Shown piece after piece: positions 16,493-24,897 of a stretch of 61,309 nt of DNA (position 1 is the first letter of the stretch; each line of letters opens with the position of its first letter). Source of the stretch: Candidatus Auribacterota bacterium. Its GTDB lineage: Bacteria > Auribacterota > Tritonobacteria > UBA1439. The stretch spans positions 1 through 61,309 of the forward strand of contig JAPLCW010000161.1 of NCBI GenBank assembly GCA_026392015.1, read 5' to 3'. A program made the position numbers and the translations under genes. The notes under the pieces were generated by a model, which saw nothing but the letters and a program-made list of their open reading frames with translations, was not told where the DNA came from and did no database searches.

Positions 16493-17885
16493 TGGAGTAT
16501 TTCTTCCGGTAGGGAGCCCTCGCGGAAGAACCGCGAACCAGCACATTGATTCCCTCCGCAAAATCCCTTCTCAGGGCAGTGAGCGAGCGGAGGTCCCGGA
16601 GCAATCTTCTTGCGATATAGCGAGGCCTGAGATAAAACCTGCGCATTATTTCTTTTCTCTTTCGATAGAGCCAGTCGATACCCAGAGATTCGGGCCTGTA
16701 GACCGGGTAGACACCGGCGTATCCTTCCCCCTTCCTGCCCAGGGCATAGGCATCGATGAACTGATAATCAACTATCCCCGCCCTCACCGCCCAGTCCCAC
16801 AGTTTGGAACCTGGGAACGGCGTCGCAATCGCGACCCCGATGATGGAGAAATCATTTTCCAGAACAAAATCTATTGTTTCTTCAACCTGTTCCTGTGTCT
16901 CCGTGGGATGACCAAACATAAAAAAGCCGTCCGCGTCTATTCCGTACCTCACGCAAAGCCTTATCGCATCTTTGGTTTCCTGATTGGAAAACCTTTTGCC
17001 TATTACTTCCCTTCTTAATTTCTCGCAGCCGCTCTCTATCCCAAACGTGAGGCTGTAACACCCTGCCGCCGCCATTTTTTCCAGGAGGGCGCCATCCACC
17101 AGATCCACGCGGGTATATCCGGCCCACCGGAACCGGCGTGCGCGTCTCCGCATCTCGTCACAGAGGGCTATCGTATGATCTCTCTTAATCGTGAGACAGT
17201 CATCCTGAAAAAGATACTCCCCTCTACAATCCTCATACATCGATTCCATTTCGTCAACAATATCCTCAGGCGAACGGCACCTGACCTTGTTGCTCACCGC
17301 AGGCCGGCTGCAATAGTAACAATTGTAAGGGCAGCCACGGGTGGCAATCAGTGAGGCCCGTGCAAGGTAGTCCGACATGGCGACCAGGTGCCTCGCCGGC
17401 CAGGGAATCTTGTCCAGGTCATCCGCCGGATGTCCGTTATAGACCCCCTGAACCCTCTCCCCTTTCAGGATTCTTGCCGCCAACGACACGAAGAGATCCT
17501 CTCCCTCGCCGGTCAGAGCACAATCGAAGTACCGCACCCTCTCGATGAACTGAGGGTCCGCGCTTACATGCGGCCCCCCCAGCGCGATCGTCGGGCGTCG
17601 CCCGAAACTCTCTTTGATGGCCCTGGCGAGAGTAACCGCCCCCTGGAGGGAGGGGGTCATGGAAGAAATACCCACCATCGCCGGCTTTTCTTCCCGGATC
17701 AGGGAGAGGGTGTCGCGCAGTTCCTGTCTCGCCGCTCCCACATCGACCAGTTTTACCGATATGCCGTTTTTCTCCAATACCGCCGCGATATACAGGATAC
17801 CCAACGGAGGATAACTGACATCCAGGACGCCGGGGCGGGTGTTGTGGTAATACAGGGGGGGATTGATCAATATAATATCGGTCAT
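16485..17885 (-). CDS. B12-binding-domain radical SAM protein
   Basis: A 466-residue enzyme with an N-terminal cobalamin-binding-type Rossmann domain (DIILINPPLYY to about 170, with LGGPHVSADP) and a radical SAM core. The iron-sulfur cysteines are Cys185, Cys189 and Cys192 in RGCPYNCYYC. The SAM-binding and BchE/HpnJ-like features (LTFGIESG, MFGHPTET) are intact. Members of this class methylate or rearrange unactivated carbons in lipids, cofactors and antibiotics. Sitting among glycosyltransferases, it may modify a sugar or lipid carrier; this is inference. The ATG at 17885 follows the upstream TGA by one base; a TTG at 17894 is an alternative. Confidence 0.9.
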   Translation of the reverse strand: MTDIILINPPLYYHNTRPGVLDVSYPPLGILYIAAVLEKNGISVKLVDVGAARQELRDTLSLIREEKPAMVGISSMTPSLQGAVTLARAIKESFGRRPTIALGGPHVSADPQFIERVRYFDCALTGEGEDLFVSLAARILKGERVQGVYNGHPADDLDKIPWPARHLVAMSDYLARASLIATRGCPYNCYYCSRPAVSNKVRCRSPEDIVDEMESMYEDCRGEYLFQDDCLTIKRDHTIALCDEMRRRARRFRWAGYTRVDLVDGALLEKMAAAGCYSLTFGIESGCEKLRREVIGKRFSNQETKDAIRLCVRYGIDADGFFMFGHPTETQEQVEETIDFVLENDFSIIGVAIATPFPGSKLWDWAVRAGIVDYQFIDAYALGRKGEGYAGVYPVYRPESLGIDWLYRKRKEIMRRFYLRPRYIARRLLRDLRSLTALRRDFAEGINVLVRGSSARAPYRKKYSNE

Positions 17886-17886
17886 A

Positions 17887-19002
17887 TCAGTCAAATCTGA
17901 TTTCCAGCGCGCAACAGCGGAAACACGCCGGCATAATGCGGTACTTTTTCAAAATCTCACGGAAATGCTCGGCTTTCTCATTGCGCCAGAAGTCGAAGAT
18001 GCTCCCTTCCTTGATATTGCCAAGAACATATCCCTGGCAAATCTCCACGTCGCCATTGCCGCGAATGAATAACTGCCGGTAGGGCGAGGTGCAGACTGAT
18101 TGTGCCGAAGGCGGCGCGCCCGCGTAGTAGCTCTCGATAGCAACGCCCTTTTGAAAATTGACCCTCACCCTGTTGCGCCGCCCGGCGATGCGCCCCTCGA
18201 TTCTATGAAGCCCCTCCCTGATTTTGTTTCTCTCCGGACTGTCGAATAATTCCTCCCTGTCGCCTATACACTCCCCCCACACATCCCTCCCAACCTGATG
18301 CCTCCCGGCGAACTCCTCCTGCATTTTTTTGATCCTCCAGGGATAATAAAAATTGTGACTCAACGACCATTGATCCACGCCCAACTCTTCGGCGATATCC
18401 AACACGCGATCAAAATTATCCAGGTTGATCCTTGAAACCACGGTGGCGATTCTGACATTCGGGAAAAGCCTGCTGCCCCTTATCCTGACCAGTCTCCTGA
18501 TACCGTTGATAATTTTTCCGAAAGATCCTTTCACATGCGCGCGCGCGTCGTGAGTCTCTTCGTCCGGTCCGTCAAGGGAAACAGCCAGGAAATCCAAACC
18601 CGCATTGACCAATTCCTCAGCCCTTTCCTCCAATAAGGATCCGTTGGTCACCACCCCCTTCACCATCCCCCTGTCCGTAAGATATCGGATAATCCTGCCC
18701 AGGTCCGGATGCAAGAGGGGTTCGCCCCCCGACAACTGGAACGACGGAACATAGCCCTCGGCCTCATCGATGACCCTTTTCAGATCTTCAAAGGCCAATT
18801 CCCCCATCTCCCTCTGCCGCGATTCTTTTACATGGCAGATCCGGCAGTTGAAGTTGCATTTTTCGGTGACAAAACAGGTTATGCTACGCGGATAGGGAGT
18901 CATCTTTTTTCGATACACGATCCTGTCCCATAAAAAGTTTCTTGCCGTCCCCGGATACCTCAGGGCGAGGGCGATCCTCCGTTTCACGCTCACGTTGATC
19001 AT
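17887..19002 (-). CDS. radical SAM/SPASM protein
   Basis: A 371-residue enzyme with a radical SAM core whose cluster ligands are Cys49, Cys53 and Cys56 in CNFNCRICHVKES. LSGGEPLLHPDL and VSLDGPDEETHD follow. The C-terminal SPASM region has CTSPYRQLFIRGNGDVEIC, then a terminal CFRCC, which would bind one or more auxiliary clusters. SPASM enzymes modify peptides and, less often, sugars or lipids. Its ATG overlaps the upstream glycosyltransferase stop by 4 bp (ATGA), and the next radical SAM gene starts one base after its stop, so three enzymes share one transcript. Confidence 0.92.
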   Translation of the reverse strand: MINVSVKRRIALALRYPGTARNFLWDRIVYRKKMTPYPRSITCFVTEKCNFNCRICHVKESRQREMGELAFEDLKRVIDEAEGYVPSFQLSGGEPLLHPDLGRIIRYLTDRGMVKGVVTNGSLLEERAEELVNAGLDFLAVSLDGPDEETHDARAHVKGSFGKIINGIRRLVRIRGSRLFPNVRIATVVSRINLDNFDRVLDIAEELGVDQWSLSHNFYYPWRIKKMQEEFAGRHQVGRDVWGECIGDREELFDSPERNKIREGLHRIEGRIAGRRNRVRVNFQKGVAIESYYAGAPPSAQSVCTSPYRQLFIRGNGDVEICQGYVLGNIKEGSIFDFWRNEKAEHFREILKKYRIMPACFRCCALEIRFD

Positions 19003-20153
19003 TGGTACGCCTCGGCGATAATCCTCGCATTGCCCGCATTATATTTTTCCAGGGCAAACGGGCGCGCCGCCGACTCCATGGTCCTCAGTTTTTCAGGGTG
19101 ACGGTAGAGATCCAGAACCGACTCCCGAATGGAATGTGGGTCGGGAGAGATGGTCATCCCTACCCGCGAATCGAACATTTCCTTCGCGGCCCCCTTATCG
19201 GTGACAACCACAGGCCTGCCGGCTGCCAGTGCTTCCATAATCACCATCGGCTGCGCCTCCTCGGCCAGAGAGGGCAGAATTACAAAATCGCACGCGCCCA
19301 GATAGTCGGCAATCGCATCATGGGATTTTCTCCCCGTCAGAATGAAATTCTTCACACCGCGGGATTCGGACCTGAGAAGTTCCGCGTCGGGGCCGTCGCC
19401 GACCAAAACGCAATAAATATCTCTCGGCAAAGATTCCGCAGCTTTCAGAAGCTCGAAGACGCCTTTCATCCGCAAGAGCCGGCCGACGAACAAAACGATC
19501 AGCTTTGCGTCCGAGGGCAAGCCCAGCGCGGCCCGGCAACGGAGCCTGTCCTTTTCGGTAAATTTCTCCTGATCCAGCCAATGGCGAAACACCCTCATCT
19601 TCTCACCATCCAGCCCCAGCGCCCGGAGCTCACGCGCAGACTCATCGCCGGCCGTCAGGATCCGGTCAAAACCGGAAAAAACCCATTTGAATACGACCGC
19701 ATAGAGGCTGCCTGATTCCAGTCTCCTGTAAATGAAATGCGTGCTCGCCACCTTCCTTTTCCCGGGGAAAAAGATGCCGATGATACGGGCAACAAAGGCC
19801 GCGGCAAAACCGTGGGCATGGATTACCCCGACCCGGCGGTGATTCCGTGACATCCAGAGCAGGGAGCAGAATAAGAGGCCGGGGACTGTATACAGAAATT
19901 GGGCTGCCGGGTACGGGGTCGTCCTGTCAAACCAGTCGCCGGCGGGCCACCAAAAACGCCGGACGGTGACGCTGCCGTTCCTCTCATGCGCCTGATAGTT
20001 TTCAACCCTTGTCACCAAGGGACGATAGGTCAGTACAAACACCCGATACTCCTCCCTGCGCAAATAGTCGGTGAGCAGATCGAGGTGCGTTTCCACCCCC
20101 CCGATGTTGGGCGGATAGAACGGACAGATAATCAAGATGCCGGGCTTTTTCAT
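18999..20153 (-). CDS. family 4 glycosyltransferase
   Basis: A 384-residue GT4 (GT-B fold) enzyme. The N-terminal half begins KKPGILIICPFYPPNIGGVE and includes VIHAHGFAAAF. The C-terminal donor-binding half has LFVGRLLRMKGVFELL, then VGDGPD and the ED/E7-like SLAEEAQPMVIMEALAAGRPVV region split by a short gap. Such enzymes transfer a sugar from a nucleotide donor to a lipid-linked glycan at the cytoplasmic face. The ATG at 20153 has AGAGG just upstream; the preceding TTG is less likely. Its stop overlaps the next radical SAM start. Confidence 0.93.
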   Translation of the reverse strand: MKKPGILIICPFYPPNIGGVETHLDLLTDYLRREEYRVFVLTYRPLVTRVENYQAHERNGSVTVRRFWWPAGDWFDRTTPYPAAQFLYTVPGLLFCSLLWMSRNHRRVGVIHAHGFAAAFVARIIGIFFPGKRKVASTHFIYRRLESGSLYAVVFKWVFSGFDRILTAGDESARELRALGLDGEKMRVFRHWLDQEKFTEKDRLRCRAALGLPSDAKLIVLFVGRLLRMKGVFELLKAAESLPRDIYCVLVGDGPDAELLRSESRGVKNFILTGRKSHDAIADYLGACDFVILPSLAEEAQPMVIMEALAAGRPVVVTDKGAAKEMFDSRVGMTISPDPHSIRESVLDLYRHPEKLRTMESAARPFALEKYNAGNARIIAEAYQ

Positions 20154-20160
20154 CAACCTC

Positions 20161-20296
20161 TTCTATTCAACAACTCTTGATGTCTTGACCGCGGATTATG
20201 CGGATTCTTGTTTGCAATCCGTTCAATCCGCGAAATCCGCGGTTACATACTCTGCTCCGTTAATTGCTCTTGCATGCATTTGGTGAATAGTACGGA
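20161..20296. repeat. palindromic repeat element, family A copy 2
   Basis: The element runs from tctattcaacaactc to ggtgaatagtacgg. It has the same layout as copy 1, with ccgcggattatgcgg on one side and 9-nt AATCCGNNN words on the other (20216-20245). Its right end adjoins the stop codon of the upstream SPASM gene. Confidence 0.72.
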
Positions 20297-21313
20297 TTAA
20301 AACACCCACCAAAAGGTCCTCAGCGTGCACTCTTTGCAAAGGGTCAACCGGTTCACGTCCAGGGCCAGGTGTTTCTCCCGTATCCTGTTCAATGTCTCAC
20401 CGGTCCAGATTTCCCGCAGCGATTCCTTGCGGGCGTCTCCCACAATCACTTCACCCTCGATATCCTGACAACACAAAGACGCAGACCCATCCCAGTTGAT
20501 CAGGAGCTCGGTAAAGGGGAGGCGGCAGGGGGCCTGACTGAAAGAAACATAGTTCCAATACCCGGTGTCAACGATTCCTTTTTTCGCCGAAGACCAGTCG
20601 TGTATTTTGGAGATACAGACGTTATCGACGCTGCGCCGCCATCGCCTGATGAACGCATTCCGCTCATGTCTATTGAGGTCACATTCGAGAAAGTCGACGA
20701 CAACCCTCGGATGCGTCGCATTCATCCTTCTCCTCAACGCCATGAGGCCCTCGACATTCCCGAGCACCCTTTTATAATCAAGCCCTGTCCTGATCTTCTC
20801 ATACGTCCCCTGGCTCAGCGCATCGAGGCTTATTATAATCTCATCAAGGCCTGCCTCGATCAATTCCTCAGCAAGGCGCTCATCCAGTTGCTGGGCGTTC
20901 GTGTTCGTGGAAATCCTGGCAATCCCGGCGTGTTTCGCATATGCAACCCGCCATGCGAAATCATTATCGAGAAGCGGCTCCCCAAAGTTATGCAGATTGA
21001 CGTATCCCACACCCCATCGACACGCCTCATCGATCAACTTCTTATAGAGCTCCCTGCTCATGCTGCCCTTCCGGCGTTTCATGGAGGGGTGCGGACACAG
21101 GTAACAACGGGCATTGCAGATATTCGTATTCTCGATTCGAACTGCGAACGGCACATGTCGATATTGATCTATCGCTCTTTTGATCCGCCTTCTCAACAGA
21201 TATCGGTATCCCCCGTTCCGCAGGAATAGCGGCCATTCCAGGAGTCTATTTGCGCATGCCTTGGCTGCCCGATTGTACAGCAGTTGGTCCAGAACGAAAT
21301 TTCTTATGCCCAT
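20297..21313 (-). CDS. radical SAM/SPASM protein
   Basis: A 338-residue radical SAM enzyme. The cluster Cys are 66, 70 and 73 in NICNARCYLCPHPSM, and the following R..G.M pattern is typical of the SPASM subgroup in which the substrate is often unknown. The C-terminal SPASM has CRLPFTELLINWDGSASLCC and a terminal CKECTL. It is a different subgroup from the SPASM enzyme at 17887. An ATG at 21313 begins just after the upstream methyltransferase TGA (21315-21317), so coupling is likely; the longer start at 21355 would overlap that gene by 41 bp. Confidence 0.92.
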   Translation of the reverse strand: MGIRNFVLDQLLYNRAAKACANRLLEWPLFLRNGGYRYLLRRRIKRAIDQYRHVPFAVRIENTNICNARCYLCPHPSMKRRKGSMSRELYKKLIDEACRWGVGYVNLHNFGEPLLDNDFAWRVAYAKHAGIARISTNTNAQQLDERLAEELIEAGLDEIIISLDALSQGTYEKIRTGLDYKRVLGNVEGLMALRRRMNATHPRVVVDFLECDLNRHERNAFIRRWRRSVDNVCISKIHDWSSAKKGIVDTGYWNYVSFSQAPCRLPFTELLINWDGSASLCCQDIEGEVIVGDARKESLREIWTGETLNRIREKHLALDVNRLTLCKECTLRTFWWVF

Positions 21314-21314
21314 T

Positions 21315-22010
21315 TCAATGCCTGCCGCCGCCGTGTGGGGCAAGGATTTTGACATAGAAAGCCTCGAACGCCTTGCCGGGGATGTAATATGCCAACAATT
21401 GACTCAACGCAAGCACAACGAACCAAAAACACCGGGGACGGTACTTTACTGAGGCAAGTACCCCCTCCCCCAGAAGATCTTCTGAGATTTCGTCCGTCCT
21501 GAGGGAATGCAATCCTGCCATGCCGTACGCCCGGTAACCCCTCTGTGTCATTTCCTCGAGCTGCCAGCCGGACCGGTGGGCTTGGAAACGATTATCCTGA
21601 ACCATACCCTGGCGTATCCAGCCGACGGGCATGTTAACGATAACTTTTCCCCTGGCCCATTCCTCGGCATCCCTCAGTATCTTCTCCCCTTCGGCCTTCT
21701 CGAGATGCTCCAGAAGATCGATCATGATTACCGCGTCAAAACTCCTGGGCTTGAATTTTACCCCGGCGATATCCGCTAAAATATATTCAGAGTGAATTCC
21801 TCTTTTTCTGCTCTCCCTGAGAACGGGTTCAAAAGCATCCACACCCACACTGTACGCGACCCTGCAATATTTCAGGGGCGATTCCCGGCCGCATCCCAGA
21901 TCCAGAACAGACTGACAGCCTTTGAGCTCTCTCTGCAAACAATACACGAGGGTGTGGAAGAGACGGCCAAGCACCCTCGTGTGGTAGAGCGAACCGATAA
22001 ATCCTTTCAC
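21315..22010 (-). CDS. class I SAM-dependent methyltransferase
   Basis: A 231-residue methyltransferase with motif I SVLDLGCGRESPLKY and the acidic end of strand two in GVDAFEPVL. The post-I region SFDAVIMIDLLEHL is typical of class I enzymes. The last 45 residues contain a hydrophobic segment (CFWFVVLALSQLLAYYIPG), so the enzyme is probably tied to the membrane. The start is GTG with AAGAGG before it. Given the cluster, a methylated sugar or lipid-linked glycan is a likely product, but no substrate can be read from sequence. Confidence 0.9.
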   Translation of the reverse strand: MKGFIGSLYHTRVLGRLFHTLVYCLQRELKGCQSVLDLGCGRESPLKYCRVAYSVGVDAFEPVLRESRKRGIHSEYILADIAGVKFKPRSFDAVIMIDLLEHLEKAEGEKILRDAEEWARGKVIVNMPVGWIRQGMVQDNRFQAHRSGWQLEEMTQRGYRAYGMAGLHSLRTDEISEDLLGEGVLASVKYRPRCFWFVVLALSQLLAYYIPGKAFEAFYVKILAPHGGGRH

Positions 22011-22014
22011 CCTC

Positions 22015-23043
22015 TTACTGCCCCCAGCCTTTCCTACTCATTTCCCTGACAACGAAAAATCCCCTCATCCTCTCCATTCCGTAAACCCACAAGGTGATCC
22101 AGCACGCCACCGGATGAAACATCCACGCGGGATCACGCTTCCTCACATAGCCTTTGAGAGCCTGGTAAAAAAGGGGGACTCCCAGAGTACAGCTGAGAAC
22201 GAATTCCACAATACCCCATCTATTCAGATTCTCCCAGGGATATTTCCTGATGTTTTTCTTTTTATAATAGAGATAATCCCTGATTCGTCTCCTCTGCTTC
22301 CGCGCGAACTTGGCGATATTACTTCCGCAGTAGAGATGAATAATTCCTATCTTCACCTTTGCACACCTGACCGTGCCTTTCTTTTCCACCGTCTCCGCCA
22401 TAAGGTCTATATCCGCGAGGTAATCACCGACCCCCATCTCCTCCAGCAAGGCGCGGCGAAGGACGGTGCCGTTGGCGCCGATTGTGGGCACCCCTTTCCT
22501 GGTGAGGGTAACCTCTATCCACCCCCCCCTATCCTTCTCACCCACCTCAATCCCGGTCCATTTGCCGCTTAATATATTCCTGCGATCATAGTTACCCAAA
22601 AAATAGCACAGCGGGTCATTCATTCCCATCAAGGCACAATATCGGTCAATGAAACCGTCCTCGGCCCGCCAGACGTACTCCCACGGCTCGCTCCCGATTA
22701 TCTCGGGGTCGGAAAAGGGCTCGACCATCCGCCGCAGCCAATCGGTGGAGGGCAGAAGATTATCGGAATCAATCAATGCGACTAATTCATTGCCCGCATT
22801 CTTAACTCCGACCGCCTTGCCCGCTTCCCCTGTTTGCAAAGGATTTTCGCAGATTCTCACCCCGTATCGCCTCGCGGCCTCCAGGGTCCCATCGGTCGAA
22901 CCGCCGTCAGCCACAATAACCTCTATCCGCTCCCTCGGGTAATCCTGAACCGCGATCGACTCAAGGCAATCCGGCAGAATCGAAACCGCGTTTAATGTCG
23001 GGATAACGATAGAAACAGAGGGAAGAGGGCGCAGTTGGTCCAT
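22015..23043 (-). CDS. family 2 glycosyltransferase
   Basis: A 342-residue GT2 enzyme with SVSIVIPTLNAVSILPDCL at the start, VIVADGGSTDGT and the DXD-like IDSDNLLP. A second hydrophobic part near the C-terminus (FVLSCTLGVPLFYQ and MFHPVACWITLWVYG) suggests membrane association. GAGGTAACGTA lies in front of the ATG. It is 4 bp ahead of the methyltransferase start, in the same transcript as the following SPASM gene. The sugar and linkage are unknown. Confidence 0.92.
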   Translation of the reverse strand: MDQLRPLPSVSIVIPTLNAVSILPDCLESIAVQDYPRERIEVIVADGGSTDGTLEAARRYGVRICENPLQTGEAGKAVGVKNAGNELVALIDSDNLLPSTDWLRRMVEPFSDPEIIGSEPWEYVWRAEDGFIDRYCALMGMNDPLCYFLGNYDRRNILSGKWTGIEVGEKDRGGWIEVTLTRKGVPTIGANGTVLRRALLEEMGVGDYLADIDLMAETVEKKGTVRCAKVKIGIIHLYCGSNIAKFARKQRRRIRDYLYYKKKNIRKYPWENLNRWGIVEFVLSCTLGVPLFYQALKGYVRKRDPAWMFHPVACWITLWVYGMERMRGFFVVREMSRKGWGQ

Positions 23044-23089
23044 TACGTTACCTCAATAAGATCTTCGTGCGGCCTCAGGCCGCAAGCAA

Positions 23090-23125
23090 ATCCCAAATTC
23101 AAAATCCCAAATCCCAATCTTCCAG
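23090..23125. repeat. AT-rich CCCAAAT-word array
   Basis: Several copies of a 7-nt word (AAATCCC, AAATTCA, AAATCCC) run together upstream of the GT2 gene start. The same word class recurs at 45910-45955 and 47480-47500. Confidence 0.6.
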
Positions 23126-23157
23126 GCAAAATGCACGGAAGTTGAGGAACAAACATC

Positions 23158-23327
23158 TGATCTATTCATCAACTTTTAATGTCTTAACCGCGGATTACGC
23201 TGATTACGCGGATTCTTGTTTGTAATCCGTCCCATCCCTGCCTGCCGGCAGGCAGGCGCGAAATCCGCTGTTTCATACTTTAACTCGCTAAATTGCTCTT
23301 TATTACTTCTGATGAATAATTAAGACT
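23158..23327. repeat. palindromic repeat element, family A copy 3
   Basis: The element runs from tgatctattcatcaac to gatgaataattaagac. The ends match those of the other copies best. The centre has ccgcggattacgctg on one side and the complementary type on the other, interrupted by a small palindrome (CCTGCCGGCAGG) near 23240. The TAG stop of the flippase gene lies at its right edge (23326-23328). Confidence 0.75.
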
Positions 23328-24594
23328 AACATTCTTTTAAAGATTCGTTCGATAAAAACAGCATAGCCAGGAAACTCACTATTGAAATAACAGTGAGCGT
23401 CCGCACAACCGCCCCCAGCCCGGGATGATAAAGATATATCGTCGCTACCTGAGCACACGCAATGAACATCAGGTATTTAATGAAACGGGTATTGTGAATA
23501 GAAATATTATAGGATGTAATCAATCCGACCAGGGCATAAAAACTCATCGCGAGGGCAAACCAGGGCACGAGGGGGGTGCTCCCGGGGCTGGCCTTGCCGG
23601 TGAGAATCCTCAGAATTGCCCCGGGCGCCAGGACGCAGAGGAGAGTCCCCGCGCCGCACATAAGAGAGGTGACGATCAGCCCCTTTTTTAATAAATGGCC
23701 GCTCGGGGAACGGCGGGAATGGGCCGAGGCAGCCTTGGGGAACACCACAATGGAAACCGCTCCCGGGAGAAAAAGGATGATTTTTCCCACCATCTGCGCG
23801 ACGGAATAGTAACCGGCATCGAGAGGAGAAAAGAACTTCTTCACCAGGGTTACATCCGAGTTGGTAAGGATTGTGTAGGAAATCAGCATCGCGCTGACGG
23901 GGAGGCAGTACGCGTATATGGGCCGCAGGGACACCCGATGGCTTTCCTCTCCCGCGCTCACCCGGCGCGCAAAATAGCGCGCGGCCAGGAAATATCCCGC
24001 GACGAGGAAAGTGACGGGGCCGGCGAGCACCCCCCACAATCCCCCCCATACCCCATACCCCATCCACACGAGGCCGACACCCACGACAAGCTTTGCGAGG
24101 GCTGAGGAGGCGCTGGCGGCAACAAGCGGCGCGAACAACTGAGCCCCCTGGAGGAACGCCTGCGGTATCGCCGCCATGAGAAACGCGGCGATCAGGAAAC
24201 CGACCAGGAGCATCTCCGCGGTATCTCCTATCTGCTGCATGCGAGCAAACGGACCGGCAACCGCAGCGAATGCGATGACGACTATAAGGGAGATGAGCCC
24301 AAGGTGAAGCGTCGCCCTCCGGACCAGAAACCGGGATTCCACGATCTGATGGCGACCGATCTGTACCGCGAGGAACCGCGTGAGCGCTGTCTGGAACGGG
24401 GCTGCGAACTGGCTGAAGTAGAGGGCGAGGATGACCAGCGCATTCAGCGCCCCGTACTCCTCATACGAGAGGATCCGCACCACGATCAAATGGTACAGCA
24501 GGCTCAAGAAATTTGCCAGCTGCATCCCCCCCACCATGAGTCCCGCGTGGAAAAGGAATTCATCCTGGAAGAATTTTCTGAACATGTCTCTCAT
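23326..24594 (-). CDS. polysaccharide flippase (Wzx/MATE-like, MOP superfamily)
   Basis: A 422-residue membrane protein with about twelve helices, starting MRDMFRKFFQDEFLFHAG. The N-terminal segment LLYHLIVVRILSYEEYGALN and the FPKAASA region are typical of Wzx-type flippases, which move lipid-linked oligosaccharides from the cytoplasmic to the outer face of the inner membrane. It is the only transporter in the cluster and fits export of the product of the glycosyltransferases around it. The ATG at 24594 is preferred over a TTG at 24624 that lies in the repeat element. Its stop falls in a family A repeat. Confidence 0.9.
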   Translation of the reverse strand: MRDMFRKFFQDEFLFHAGLMVGGMQLANFLSLLYHLIVVRILSYEEYGALNALVILALYFSQFAAPFQTALTRFLAVQIGRHQIVESRFLVRRATLHLGLISLIVVIAFAAVAGPFARMQQIGDTAEMLLVGFLIAAFLMAAIPQAFLQGAQLFAPLVAASASSALAKLVVGVGLVWMGYGVWGGLWGVLAGPVTFLVAGYFLAARYFARRVSAGEESHRVSLRPIYAYCLPVSAMLISYTILTNSDVTLVKKFFSPLDAGYYSVAQMVGKIILFLPGAVSIVVFPKAASAHSRRSPSGHLLKKGLIVTSLMCGAGTLLCVLAPGAILRILTGKASPGSTPLVPWFALAMSFYALVGLITSYNISIHNTRFIKYLMFIACAQVATIYLYHPGLGAVVRTLTVISIVSFLAMLFLSNESLKEC

Positions 24595-24608
24595 AGCGAT
24601 GCCCCAGC

Positions 24609-24884
24609 CTGATCTATTCACCAACTGATAACATTTTCGAACCGCGGATTGGGCGGATTAAGCTGATAGAGGAGTCACTATAACCACGGATGAACACGGA
24701 TACACACGGATTAAAGCAATAGTATGATACCAAAAGCCATACGCTGGAAAACCGCCCCGGTTGAGTTAGAATATGACTTGCCGTGTTCATCCGTGTTTAT
24801 CCGTGGTTTTGATATCGTATTCTCCTTTTTAATCCGCCAAATCTGCCTAATCCGCAGTTCAAACATTAAAAGTTTGTGCCTGGA
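24609..24884. repeat. family A element copy 4 with a nested second palindrome
   Basis: The outer arms are ccgcggattgggcgg (from 24642) and the matching aatccgcc / aatctgcc words (24830-24860). Inside lie words of a different type with a 10-nt period (CACGGATNNA) from 24682 and their complement (ccgtgttcat, ccgtgtttat) near 24782-24815. It therefore looks like one word-repeat hairpin inserted in another. The whole gap between the flippase and the radical SAM gene is occupied by it. Confidence 0.7.
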
Positions 24885-24897
24885 TCCCGCGCGGAGA

